From Ceriagrion tenellum (taxonomy: Eukaryota; Arthropoda; Insecta; Odonata; Coenagrionidae): DNA of 64,000 nt. Under the pieces are notes generated by a model. It had not been told where the DNA came from and ran no database searches. It was given only the letters and a program-made list of their open reading frames with translations. The stretch spans positions 1,550,001-1,614,000 of the forward strand of contig OY720632.1 of the NCBI GenBank assembly GCA_963169105.1, in the 5' to 3' direction. How positions within the stretch are numbered: the stretch's first letter is position 1; each line of letters starts with the position of its first letter. A program made the position numbers and the translations under genes. Shown in pieces: positions 11,823 to 22,467 of the stretch.

Positions 11823-13803
11823 GGTGTGAGTAGAGGACTGGCAGAACGGTGTGGTTGGTGTAGAGGGGGGTCACCGACAGTCCGAAGACCTTCTCCGCCA
11901 CGTTGTTTATGGTGGACGCCACTTGCTGCCTCGATGCCGGATGGAGGTTGACTAGAATGGCAGTGATGAATCGCAGGAGATCCGCCTTGTTCACCATCTC
12001 TTGCCCCTCTGCCGGTTCGCGTCTCCCCACCTGCAAGATAGCAGGGTCGAGGTGTACTGGGGCAGTGGCGGCGAGCGATGCTGAAGGCACCGGGCGCACT
12101 GGGCACCGTCTGTCCCCAGCTCGATGCTCGCCGCCGCAGTTCCGACACCGCAACGACTCTGCCGCGCAGTCGCCCGTCCGGTGACTGCCGGCGCAGCGAC
12201 CGCAGCGCACAGGGTTGATACAGTTGTCGGCCTCGTGGCCATAGATATGACAGTGAGAGCACTGCTTAGGTTTGGCGGGTGGGGGCTTAGAGGCTTCGCA
12301 GCGATAGATGCGGCCCCACAGGCGGAGACCCTCCGCGATGACACCGCTGACGTGGCCCACGCTGTCCGTGATGACACGCAGGATGGTTGTCAGCCTGTTG
12401 ATCCTGGCGCTGCGGACCCTCCATATTCCCTGGACTGGAATCCCCATGGCTAGCAGATGCTCCATCTCGTCGACCTCGGTATGGTGGTCGACTCCCTTGA
12501 TGACGAAGGAGAAGGTAGAGGGGCGATTAGTGGGGGGGATATTGTTGTGGGGCCGGGTGTCTCGGGCTTGGGGACAAGAAACCTCTATGGGCTCTCCTAG
12601 CAGATGGGCCAAAGTTTGTTTTTCCCTCTGCAGGAGTTCGAGGCCTTGTGCCGAGAGCTTGACCCTGGCAATACGGGCGGGGGCGTTGACTATGATGTCA
12701 CTTTCCGCCAGGGTGGGGAACACCCGGCGCCAGTGACGGTGGAATTCCCGCTGGCCGGTGTTCCGGGGAAGACGCCGGATGGAGACCCACTGAAAGGACT
12801 CTGATCGACCGCGAGGATTGGGAGGGGGATTGGTACGCTGTGGTCGGGTTAAGGGGGGATGAAGGGTAGAAGGTGGATGCGGACGTCGCTCCTGGTTACG
12901 GGGGGACGTGAAGGTCGGCCGAAAGGTCGTGTTTTGGGGGAGGGGAAGACCTTCCTGCACGGGCTGGAAGATCGGGAGGCGATCTCGCAGCATGAGGGGG
13001 GACGGGGATCGAACACGGTCTGCAATGGGAAACCCAGGAGCCGTGGTTCGATTGGGACCTGACTGGGAGGAGAGGGCTTTACTTGACCCCCTGCCCGTCA
13101 CCACGAAGGGCGAGTTCGAACAATGTTCGAACAGGGGCGGGTTGTCGTCGGGGAGAGTTCCTAGGTTGGAAGCTAGGAACGGGGGGAAGGTGGGCGTCCT
13201 TGATCCTTGGGGGAGTGGAATATGATGTTTTGCGGGTGAGGATCGGGAGTTGTATGGACCAAGGGTGTTTGGGACCGTATGCATGGATGGGTGAATGCTT
13301 ACGGTGTGTAGTGGCTGGTTTGGAGAAGTATTGTGTGCTCCAACACCCTGGGATGTGGTGCGCGCAGGAAGAGTGGATGAGCGCGTCGAGGATGTCAGGG
13401 GCGGAGATGGAGAACTAGAGGGCGAGGCAGGAGGGGTGTGATGGACTATAGTCCGGGTTGGTGAAGGGGAGGGAGAGGAGGGTATAGGGGTGTTTTTGTG
13501 GGGAGCCCTCTTGCCCTTCTTCGCAACTGTTGGGTGTTGGGTCGGGTGCTTCGGTGTGGCATCCCGGTGTGCGGTGGTGCTAGAGGGGGATGGGGAGCCA
13601 GTGTGTGGAGGGCCACGGAAACTGATTGGGGAGTGGGAGCGAATAAGAGATCCATCCGCGCTTAGGAGGGGCCCGAGGGAAGGAGTGGGTGTCCGAACCA
13701 CGTCGAACGCCACGAGTGGCGCACGGAGTGGATTCGACCTTGCCCGTAACCTGTGCACGGTCCAGCCATCGGGGGAGGTAGGGGAGAGCCTCGTCTGCGC
13801 CAT
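11803..13803 (-). CDS. Jockey ORF1: Gag-like nucleocapsid protein
   Basis: The protein is 666 residues, opening MAQTRLSPTSPDGW. The first half is very rich in Pro and Ser and lacks known domains. A central globular part is followed by three CCHC-type zinc knuckles at about residues 520-580 (CSHCHIYGHEADNC, CGRCAGSHRTGDC, CRNCGGEHRAGDRRC), the standard RNA-binding array of Jockey gag. It binds the element RNA and forms the RNP. The frame is open throughout and its stop overlaps the start of ORF2. The opposite strand also carries long open frames because of GC skew; those are shadows. Confidence 0.9.
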   Translation of the reverse strand: MAQTRLSPTSPDGWTVHRLRARSNPLRAPLVAFDVVRTPTPSLGPLLSADGSLIRSHSPISFRGPPHTGSPSPSSTTAHRDATPKHPTQHPTVAKKGKRAPHKNTPIPSSPSPSPTRTIVHHTPPASPSSSPSPPLTSSTRSSTLPARTTSQGVGAHNTSPNQPLHTVSIHPSMHTVPNTLGPYNSRSSPAKHHIPLPQGSRTPTFPPFLASNLGTLPDDNPPLFEHCSNSPFVVTGRGSSKALSSQSGPNRTTAPGFPIADRVRSPSPLMLRDRLPIFQPVQEGLPLPQNTTFRPTFTSPRNQERRPHPPSTLHPPLTRPQRTNPPPNPRGRSESFQWVSIRRLPRNTGQREFHRHWRRVFPTLAESDIIVNAPARIARVKLSAQGLELLQREKQTLAHLLGEPIEVSCPQARDTRPHNNIPPTNRPSTFSFVIKGVDHHTEVDEMEHLLAMGIPVQGIWRVRSARINRLTTILRVITDSVGHVSGVIAEGLRLWGRIYRCEASKPPPAKPKQCSHCHIYGHEADNCINPVRCGRCAGSHRTGDCAAESLRCRNCGGEHRAGDRRCPVRPVPSASLAATAPVHLDPAILQVGRREPAEGQEMVNKADLLRFITAILVNLHPASRQQVASTINNVAEKVFGLSVTPLYTNHTVLPVLYSHRVSNGS

Positions 13804-14049
13804 CCTACGTCATTCCCCTCACAGTCCGATCCCGTGTAGTGGGAGTCGGACCTCCGCTGGGGCACGACCAGGGGTGTGTGTGTGAGTGATGGGAGTGGAG
13901 GGAGAAAAGGAGATTAGGGAGTGGGAAAAGATGGGAGGGGAAGCGGAGTTCCACTGAGTGCTCAAGATATTAGTCATCGAGCATTCAGGAACTCAACGCC
14001 GGCAGGGGAGGGGGGAAGGAAGTCTTGGAATTTGGCCGAAACTATGAGG

Positions 14050-14600
14050 GGTGAGAGGGTGAATGCGCTGCGCCGAGTTCTCTAGACGGCAGGCGTCGAG
14101 CACTACAGGCACCGCTAAGGATCCGAGGATGCAGAGGTTAAGGTACAGAGAGGTTCCACAGGTTTGATGGACCTGGAAGCAAGGATCAAGGATGCAAGGC
14201 GAGGAACGGGAGAGAGGAGGCAAAGTGTCTGGTGGAGTGGAAGGAAAGTGCGCCAAACGTGCAAGGAGCGGCGAGGGTGAGGGGACGGAAGCGATGCGCC
14301 GAGTGCTCTCGACGAGTGCGGTCGAGTGCTTCAGGCGCCGCTGGGAATCAGGGGATGCAGAGGGTAAGTAACGGGGAGGTTTGATTGACCTGAAAGGTCC
14401 TTGGGGTACGGGAAGAGTCGGAGGGAAACTGGGAAGCAAGGATGTCTGAATGCGGGCGAGGAGGCAAAGTGTCAGGTGGAGTGGAAGGAAAGTGCGCCGA
14501 ACGTGCAAGCAAGGAGCGGCGAGGGTGAGGGACTAGGGATCAGAGGATGCAGGAGAGGTAAAGACGGCCGGGTATTCAAGACGGGAGGGTATGAAGGTTT
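14050..14600. repeat. ~240-bp tandem repeats in the 5' region of the Jockey LINE
   Basis: The block GCGCCGAG..CTCT..GACG..GTCGAGC..TCAGGCGCCGCT and the block GAGGCAAAGTGTC(T/A)GGTGGAGTGGAAGGAAAGTGCGCC both appear twice, with spacings of about 235-245 bp (for example 14221 and 14465). Several LINE families carry tandem 5' UTR monomers that act as promoter units; that role is inferred here. Confidence 0.6.
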
Positions 14601-14639
14601 GTAGAATAGTCGCTGAGTACTACGAGGACGCCCAGACGG

Positions 14640-15060
14640 GCCGGTGCACAGTCAAGCGCTCAAAACGACATCCTAGAGGATGGACCTGAAAAGGTCCTTG
14701 GGTTCCTGGTGGTATGGATGTTGACAAGTGCCGTGTTTCCCCCCTTACGGGGGGGAACCGTTTGAGTAGTGTTGTCCCCCCTACCTTTGGGTATCTAATG
14801 GACCGTTCGCCCGCAGACAAACGGAATCGCCCAAGCTGCCCCGCGACTGAGAACGAGGAACTACGTTACCCTCGCGTCGCTAATGTTTGTGTGGGGAGTA
14901 AACCTTGGCCGTCAACGAGTGCGTCGACGTGCAATGCCTAAGGTGTTGGGGGCTCTCAGTCAGGCCAACGAGTGCGTCGGGGGCGACCGAGAGGGTTTAG
15001 TGTGGCGTAGCAGACGTATAGCAAGGACCGGACCCTTGCAGTCTGCTTCCTTGATGTTCC
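14640..15060. other. Non-coding, with a G/C palindrome
   Basis: No gene seen. CCCCCCTTACGGGGGG at about 14737-14754 forms a perfect short hairpin. The rest is GC-rich and leads into the right repeat array. Confidence 0.4.
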
Positions 15061-15600
15061 CTGAGTCGTACGTCCCCGGCTGGGGCGACTCCTACGACCA
15101 ATAGAGTGCTCGGCACCGGATACCGATCCACCAAGGTGGCCGGTCCGAATGCGGAGTTTCTATTGCCGGCCTAGGAGAGAAAAAATATCCGTCGGTGGCG
15201 AGATCGCCAACGAACGACGTCGTGGGCCCGGAGTCGGCACTCAAGCTCCTGCTTGGGCGGTCTCGACGGGCGGCGAGTCGTGCTTCCCCGGTTGGGGCGA
15301 CCCCTTCGGCCAATAGGGTGTTCAACACCGGATACCGATCCACCAAGGTGGCCGGTTCGAGTGGAGAGTTACTAATGCCGGCCTACAGAAGGAAATCCGC
15401 CGGTGGCGGGATGGCCGACGAGCGTCGGCGAGGGCCCGGAGTCGGCACTCAAGCTCCTGCTTGGGCGGTCTCGACGGGCAGCAGCGGTGAAACGACGAAG
15501 TATCCCAGGTACAGCTTCCGAGCAGGTCCTCCGCGGTTCTCCGGTGGTTTCTTAGCTTTCAAAAAAGCTCAAAGCAACCTCTCTTCTTCTTCCTTCTTTT
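15060..15600 (+). repeat. Right copy of the ~212-bp GC-rich repeat array
   Basis: Two full units and part of a third, with the same landmark (TACCGATCCACCAAGGTGGCCGGT) at 15121 and 15333, a period of 212 bp. It ends in the same CTTGTTTTTACA tail as the left copy at 7945-8350. It lies immediately 3' of the Penelope-like coding relic when read on the minus strand, so it may be that element's terminal pseudo-LTR; this is inferred from position only. Confidence 0.7.
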
Positions 15601-15689
15601 TCTTGTTTTTACATGGGATCGGCCGCTATATATACGTCTCCGGTGTCGTCGGGTATTCCCGCGCAATCGCATGATTGGCTCTCTTATGT

Positions 15690-17040
15690 CGCTCCTATCG
15701 ACTTCAGGATTGGTCTCCACGCGTTACTCAGGTGGAAGCCACTCACGGTTCTTTTTTCCAGTTTAATTTCAATGGCTTCCTTAACAATCCGGTCCCAATA
15801 CCTTCTTTCGCGGCAAAGGACCTTCTTTGATTCCAAGTCTACCCTATGGCCGTTGACGAGGATGCTTAGAAACAGCAGACTTTTCAGGTTGCCTCAGCCG
15901 GATGCAGCGCTCGTGCTCTTTTAATCTCGTCTCCACTGTCCTTCCGGATTTACCCACATACGCCTCTCCGCACTCGCACTGTATCCTGTAGACTCCCGAA
16001 GTCTTCATTCCCAGTTCGTCCTTCACCTTCACTACGTTCTCGATCAATTTGCTGTGCGGCCGGTGAATAGTATCGATTTTGTGCCTCCTGAGTATCTTTG
16101 ATATTTTTCCTGAGATGGTTGAGACGTACGGAATGCATGCTCTGGCCAACATACTCTCACGTTCCAAGGAGGACCTTTTCAGGGCCAAATCCACCGGAAC
16201 TTCTCTTATGGCACGTTCCACGCCTATGGGTGAAAAACCATTATTTAGGAATGTTTTTCTCAGGTGCTGAAGCTCCCCAGGAAGGCTTACCTTGTACGAT
16301 ATTTTTCTTGCTCGGCTGACAAGTGTCGTTAAGACGGCTCTCTTCTGGGAAGGGTGGTGGTGACCGCCAAGGGATTTGCATATAAGTACAAGTTAGTGTG
16401 CGTAGGTTTTCGGTGAACTGCACGACCCAGTGAGCCATTCCTCTTGCGACATGCCAGGATGTCGAGGAACGGAGTGTGGCCATCCTTTTCTTTTTCTACG
16501 ATGAATTTGTCGGCAGGATGCTACGAGCTCATGTGGTCCAGGAAGCTGTCTAGGGTGTCTACTCCATGTGGCCATACAACGAAAGTGTCGTCCACATACC
16601 TGTAGAAGCACTTGGGTTTCAGTGGGGCAGTTTCCAAGGCTTTCTCCTCAAACTCCTCCATAAAAAGGTTAGCCACGGCTGGAGACAAAGGGGATCCCAT
16701 CGGTACCCCCTCAGTTTGCTCGTAACAATTTCTCTGGTGTAGGAAGTATGTGGACGTTGAGACATGGCGGAAAAGGTCCATCGTAGACTAGTCGAAACGT
16801 TACTCGAGGGATTTCACTGTCTCCCACCGGAACGCGTGTGAATTGGGAGACCACATCCAGGCTCACCATGATGTCAGAGGGATCCAGGCGTATGTTGTTG
16901 AGCGTAGTTATGAACTCAGCCGAGTTCTTTACATGGTGTGTGCATTGTCCTACTACCGGTGCAAGTTCTTTGGCGAGATATTTCGCCAAGAAGTAGGCGC
17001 TCCAATCGCACTAGTAGATATGTGTTACTTGAATAAGGAA
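15690..17040 (-). pseudogene. Penelope-like element: reverse transcriptase and GIY-YIG endonuclease
   Basis: Minus-strand translations in three frames give, in order: AKYLAKELAPVVGQCTHHVKNS with LDPSDIMVSLDVVSQFT (RT palm start, about 16990-16800), EGVPMGSPLSPAVANLFMEEFE and FYRYVDDTFVVW (active-site YVDD, about 16720-16560), then AREVP..LALKRSSLE and the GIY-YIG domain GVYRIQCECGEAYVGKSGRTVETRLKEH (about 15990-15915), and a C-terminal tail with RYWDRIVKEAIEI up to a stop near 15690. The combination of this RT type with GIY-YIG is diagnostic of Penelope-like elements. Frame changes near 16800, 16500 and 15850 inactivate it, and the N-terminus is missing. Confidence 0.88.
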
Positions 17041-17780
17041 TAGGTGTGTGTGCACCCGAAACGGGCGGCCGAATCGTAGGAAATATTTCATTTAACTACG
17101 CCCTATAAACAAGGACCCAATTCTGGAGGATAAGATCAAAGCGTATAGAAAAATGTTTTTTGAGGGATGAATATTAAAACCATAAATCGCAATGCAACAA
17201 TTTAAAGACAACTTTAGAAGATGTATGCTTAAGTAGGAAAAGCTGAACAGTAAAAATATTACTGTCAAAAATTTCATAGATGATTCGTTGTACATTAAAC
17301 GCCGGGCAGGCACCTTAACCACCTCGGCTGCGGAGTCATCCAAGTCCAAATGCTAACATGGCATGGTATTGACTCCAATATTTTTTCTTTCGTCGCGTAA
17401 AGTTACTGATCTCCACCTGAATATAATCTGTCCAATTGCCTAATATTACTACGCTGGTTTCTTTTATTTCTGAAATTGGGCATTACACAGTAGAATCGAC
17501 TATTGATAATCCTGACTCATGACGTGGTGAGGTCGATTCTGAGGGCCGATTTTATAACTTGGCTCTCGTCCGAACGTTAGGGATCCGTAGACCTTCGATC
17601 GAGCTCACTTAATTCGAGTGAAGTGTTTCGAGCGATTTTATATGGGCGATCGCACATCAGACCGTCGATCGTTACTGTGTTGTCATATGTGTAGCATATG
17701 TCTCACTTGTTTCTCTTGAACGCATGCGCAATGAGCCTATTTTTGAATGATCGCACCTGTTTTGAATATTTTGTAAAACC
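17041..17780. other. No recognisable gene
   Basis: Spacer between the Penelope-like relic and the truncated I-like LINE. No frame carries known motifs. Confidence 0.4.
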
Positions 17781-17789
17781 ATTAAGGGC

Positions 17790-19475
17790 AGGAGTAGCAG
17801 CAACCCCCAAGAAAATGTGTACCATCTCCACACAAACGGAAGAAACAAAACCCACGAACAGCGTAAAAGAATCTAATGTACCGAAAAATATGCCCCAGAA
17901 AGGCAGGGCGAAGATATCGGCCGAGCCGGCTAAGGCCCAAAATCCGGCAAAGACGAACGCCACCAGTTCGGGTTCTCCCGGTAAGAACCCGAACAACTTC
18001 ACCCCGGCCACGCTAATCAGGCGTGGAAAATCTCAATCCCCCGGGCCATCTGGTCCGGCCCGGCAGAGCCAACCAGAGTCGATGGAAGAGGATGAATATG
18101 CCTCTGAGTCGGAGGTCCGCCGGGCTAGGTCTAAGGGGAGGAGTTATCGCATAAAGCGCTGATTCTCCTGCTGTACTTTATGCCCCCTTTTTTTAAATTT
18201 TAAAATTATTTATTACTTATCTTTTATGGTTGTTATCTTAGTGGAACTGTAATGGCTTTTATCGCCATAAGGAGGAGCTGGCTATTTTAACTCGCGAATT
18301 TAAGCCATGTTGTGTTGGTCTCCAAGAAACGCATTTCAAAATGGCGGACAAGGGCATTCTAAAAGGTTTTTACGTTTTTAGATTTGACGAAATCAGTGGC
18401 CAACGAGCCCATGGTGGAGTTATGGTTGCTATTCGGGAGGCCCTTTACACCTCCCTAAACACGCCGTACCAAGCGGTGGCAGTCACCGTGTACGCCCCCG
18501 AGGCGACCACGCTATGCAACGTGTACCTGCCCGAGGGTGCACCGGTCACTCAATTTTACCTGAATGCTCTTGTCCGTCAACTACCTCAGCCGTTTATTTT
18601 ACAAGGGGTTTTAACGCCCACGATCCTCTTTGGGGAAGCCCAAGAAGGCAATGCAATCGTAGAGGACGGATTTTATCCTCATGTATTTTAGATAATGACT
18701 TGGTTTTATTGAACAATGGGGATAAAACCCGTTTTAATTCTTTTACCGGCGACTCTTCAAGCATAGATTTGTGCATTGTATCGAGCGCCCTAAGTACAAA
18801 ATTTAGCTTATCCGTTCATGACGATCTCTGTGGGAGCGATCACCTCCCACTTCTTAGTACCAAGGAACGGCATTATAACCCTAGTTTTATACGGACAGGC
18901 AATTGGGCTATCCGGAAAGCAGACTGATCGCTTTTCAGAAACAGTTTTAATTTCAAATATGACGAAACACGTGGTAGTGTTGACAATATTAATAGTTTGA
19001 CTAGCAGTATAATACAGGCCGCACAAACCAGCGTACCACGGTCTCGCGGTGGAACGACGAGACCTCAAGTTCCGTGGTGGAATTATGACTGCGCGAAAGC
19101 TATCCGCCAACGTAAAAAGGCGTTCAGGATTTTTAACAAATATCCGACGGAAACCAATCTATCCTCCTTCAGGCGCTTGAGAGCGAAAGCACGACAGGTT
19201 GTGAGAGATGCAAAAAGAGCTTCCTGGATGGACTTTGTGTCGGGTGTGAATAGCAGGACTCGCACAGGTGTGGCGTAAGGTGAAGAGTATCTCGGGTAAT
19301 CACTATCAGCTAGGGATAACCTACCTTAATGTTGGTGGCGATATTGTGACCTCAGCTCCTGAGATTGGTGAGGCTTTTGGCCTATTACTCGCCGATACAA
19401 GCAGTAATAGAAACTACAATCCCACATTTTGGGGAATTAAATTACGAGTAGAAGCCTCACCAATCAACTTTCGTG
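17790..19475 (+). pseudogene. I-like LINE, internal fragment (end of gag plus endonuclease)
   Basis: At 17800-18162 the C-terminal tail of the same gag family as at 52.6 kb is visible (ISTQTEET, SPGPSGP, MEEDEYASESE, ending RIKR). ORF2 then opens at about 18235 with LQWNCNGFYRHKEEL, QETHF, HGGVMVAIREALYTS and NVYLPEGAPVT, with damage near 18600. It continues with the linker region TTRPQVPWWNYDCAKAIRQRKKAFR at about 19060-19130 and stops near 19475. RT and RNase H are missing. Several frameshifts mark an old copy, truncated at both ends. Confidence 0.82.
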
Positions 19476-19960
19476 AGATCCGCTCTCATATTATTATTAT
19501 TAATTGTATTATATTAAGAATCATCATTGTTATTTACCGTCAATGTTATTGACCTTCAATGTAATTTGATATTTTGTAACAGCCCTGATGATGGAAAGAT
19601 TGAATTCCGAAACGTTGGTATATAATGAATACTATTCGTTTATGACCAAGCCACGAGAAATTTGAAGATTTAATCCTTGAATTGTAAAAAGATGGAGACG
19701 ATTTAATTAAATAATGATAATAAATGGAAATCATGTGCATGAAAGAATAATGAAAATAAGTCGTGTAAAGATAAGGAAGTGACATAATTAGAAGGCTGCC
19801 TTTGACCGAAAAAAAAGAGAATAAGCCTGACGTCGTGTATGCAAATGAAAAATTTGCCTCGCCCAAAAATAATATTTCGAGTAGAAATAAAAAAATCATG
19901 AGCGCATTGTAAGATGTCGAAAAGGAAAAACTTTAAAAAAAACGGCGGAAAAAAATATCG
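19476..19960. other. Non-coding; holds a CTGATGA...GAAAC hammerhead-like motif
   Basis: AT-rich. At 19584-19613 the plus strand reads CTGATGA, then GGAA..TTCC that could pair as stem II, then GAAACG. This is the core order of a hammerhead ribozyme, but stems I and III are not convincing. Confidence 0.35.
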
Positions 19961-19964
19961 CATC

Positions 19965-20026
19965 TTGCAGGGATCGAACCCGTTATCTCATACTCCGTAG
20001 CCCAGAACGGTAGCCACCCGGCCACT
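19965..20026 (-). tRNA. tRNA-like sequence, 5' acceptor strand missing (pseudogene or SINE head)
   Basis: On the minus strand TGGCCGGGTGG (A box-like) is followed about 40 nt later by GGTTCGATCCC (B box, plus-strand 19971-19981) and then by a run of T after ATGCGATA, which could end Pol III transcription. The 3' acceptor strand has no matching 5' acceptor strand, because a poly(A)-like tail of the neighbouring LINE replaces it. It is therefore either a tRNA gene cut by the LINE or the head of a tRNA-derived SINE. No amino-acid identity is assigned. Confidence 0.45.
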
Positions 20027-20029
20027 TTT

Positions 20030-22279
20030 TTTTATTTTTTTTCCAATAATATTTATTTCCAAAAACACACCATTACATATCTTTACACGTGTACCTGTTA
20101 CATTTTCATACTACATATTCCTCGTGAGGTACAATGGAACAGACAAAATTTTAATTATATTTAAGTTTAAGTTTTAAGGTTAACACAAGGTTTATCCATG
20201 TTACAAATTCTTATTTAAAATCTTTCCAATCTGTTGAGCATTTGGCATTAAATCCTTTATTTTTACATTTGGAAATTTACATACTTTCTCTGGATAAAAA
20301 CATTTGTGGCAGTGAAAAAATAATACATGTCCCAGAATATCCATTTTAAAGCTAGGAAATAATACAAAATCCATATATAACAATTTTAAGTCCTCCACCT
20401 GTTTTTCACCAAAGGTGACAAGGCTTGCATACAAACGTTTATTTTTTTTCCATCTGTTTTGATGCTCCACACAGGAGAAGAGCCTATGATGTACAGTGTC
20501 CAAGGTATTACATTTAAAACATAGAGGTGACGGACTTTTACTGATATGGTACAATTTATCATTTGTTAGAATTAGGTCATTAAACACTTTATAAAGAAGC
20601 ACCTTTTGTTCTAATGAGATTTTTCTGTTTTTTAAGTTTTTCCAGACTCGACTCCAATTACCTTTTTTGTAATGCTCTGAAATTTTGATTTTATTTACCA
20701 GCTGATTTTCTTCCATTTGAATCTTGTATAGGGATTTACTGTCAATGCTCTGCTGGAATTTTAATTTGTTAACAAATTCAACTGATTTCAGTGTAATATA
20801 TTTTGTTTTAGGAGTAGCCTGCAGTATATCCAATGAACGTTTAAAAAGGTCCTTCCTCCAATCTTCGTCACCTTGTACACTTTGAATATAATTTTTGGTC
20901 AAAAGCGCCAAGATTTTCATCTTGACATCGATCAAGCCCAAGCCACCTTCGCCCCAAGGCTGCACCGCTTGTGATCTTGCCACTTTGAAGGGGCACTTTT
21001 CCCACAAAAACATGTTTGTATATTTAACCAATTTGGCTAAGTGCTCCGGAAAAGAGGGAAGAACCTGGCCTACATACCAAATTTTGTAAAGTGCAAAATC
21101 ATTTATAATAGTTATCCTTTGAAGAATGTTTAAATTCCTTGAATTCATCTGTACCATTTTTCCGATAGCGGAGTTTATGATTACATTCCAGTTTCTTTCC
21201 ATTGTCATTAAAAAATTACTGGACCATGTTACACATAAAATTTTTATTTCCTGGGCCACTTGCCAAATCCTATTTCTGAAATCCGCGTCCATGGTAAGAT
21301 TAAGAATTTTCGTTTTATTAAAATTTACTCTTTGACCGCTTTCCAGTTCATATTTACTAAGGATGTCCCGTATTTGAGATTCCTCTGCAAAAGAATCGCT
21401 AAGAATAGTGAGGTCATCAGCATAAGAGATGACTTTGACATTTTTTCTTCCTATCTTGATGCCTTTTAAATACCGCTTCAGTTGCAGAAGCAGGGGCTCT
21501 AGTTGGATTGCATACATTAGCATTGAAAGGGGACACCCTTGTCTAATTGATATATGAACGTGTATATCGTGAGTGAGAACACCAGGTCTTATTTGGACTT
21601 TGATTCTTGTGTCCGTATACATCATTTTCAACATTTGGAGAAACTCTTCCGGGAAATTTAGTTCACTCATTACTTGGATGGTGTAGTTAGTATCGACATT
21701 ATCAAATGCTTTTTCAAAGTCTACTGCTAGGAGATACGGTTCGTTAAGGTTAAGTGAATCTTTCGTCACAAGAAGGTCCTTAATTAAATTAAGAGGATAG
21801 AGGATATTCCTAAATCCATTTTTAATGGCAAACTGCCAGTTACTTATTATTTTTGATGAGAATTGGTTGATTCTATTCTTGAACAGGGTTGCTATAATTT
21901 TATAATCAACGTTTGAAAGAGTTATCGGCCTATAGTCCGATATCCTATTTGCGGTTTTCATTTTCGGGAGCAGAATGATTTTTCCTGTTTTTTGGGTTTC
22001 CGATAACATTCCTTTCCTTATAGTCCTTTAACGAGAGATAGAAACTCTTCCTAATTACTGGCCAGAATTGTTTATAAAAACCATAGGGGAGACCATCATC
22101 ACCAGGGGCAGTGTTCTTACTTGTTGTGTTGATTACTGTGTCTAATTCGTCTATTGTCACCTGAGTTTACAAGTTCTTTTTCTTCTGAGGTGAGACAATT
22201 TTTAAGGATTACCTCTATTTTATTTACCGTAGATCTTACGTTATGTACATTTAATTTTTTAAGGAAATATTCTTCAACA
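20030..22279 (-). pseudogene. Tx1/L1-like LINE, reverse transcriptase part and 3' tail
   Basis: Minus-strand frames at 22160-21945 and 22009-20201 encode an L1/Tx1-type RT: the N-terminal APGDDGLPYGFYKQFW, then KIILLPKMK..DYRPITLSNVDYKIIA, LLAVDFEKAFDNVD, IRQGCPLSMLMYAIQLEPLL and ISYADDLTIL (SYADD active site). The C-terminal zinc region has CFKCNTLDTVHHRLFSC. A frame change at about 21990 separates the two frames. The 3' end is AATAAATATTATTGG followed by an A-rich tail at about 20045-20027, next to the tRNA-like sequence. The upstream half of the same element lies at 28036-31640, on the other side of a 5.7-kb I-like LINE insertion. Confidence 0.87.
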
Positions 22280-22291
22280 TATTCTTTAACT
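22280..22291. repeat. Target-site duplication, left copy
   Basis: TATTCTTTAACT, identical to 28024-28035. The two copies bracket the I-like LINE exactly. Confidence 0.8.
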
Positions 22292-22467
22292 AGTAGTAGT
22301 ATTTGGGTGAATAGGGTGCTTCGACGACAGAGGTCATTCGCACCACGTCAGCCTAAAATCACCAAGTCATGTTATTTAAATAAATAGTTAAAAATATAAA
22401 TAAATAAATAAAAGCGACGCAGCTCACATTAAAATGGGCGTGAGATAAAACACCACATAATGGTTGG

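Larger units (their letters stand above)
8351..14640 (-). mobile_element. Jockey-clade LINE, nearly full length
   Basis: One minus-strand element holds a 5' region with ~240-bp repeats (14050-14600), a gag ORF (11803-13803), a long endonuclease-RT ORF (11822-8869, frameshifted) and a 3' UTR to about 8351 ending in AATAAA and an AT-rich TTTGAATTTC-type tail. The ORF1/ORF2 overlap of 20 bp is typical for Jockey. It lies between the two copies of the 212-bp repeat. Target duplications could not be defined. Confidence 0.85.

Noticed and set aside
11903..13885. Overlapping plus-strand frames of 100-140 codons
   Set aside because: They lie opposite the intact Jockey gag and show no domain; GC skew explains the lack of stops.
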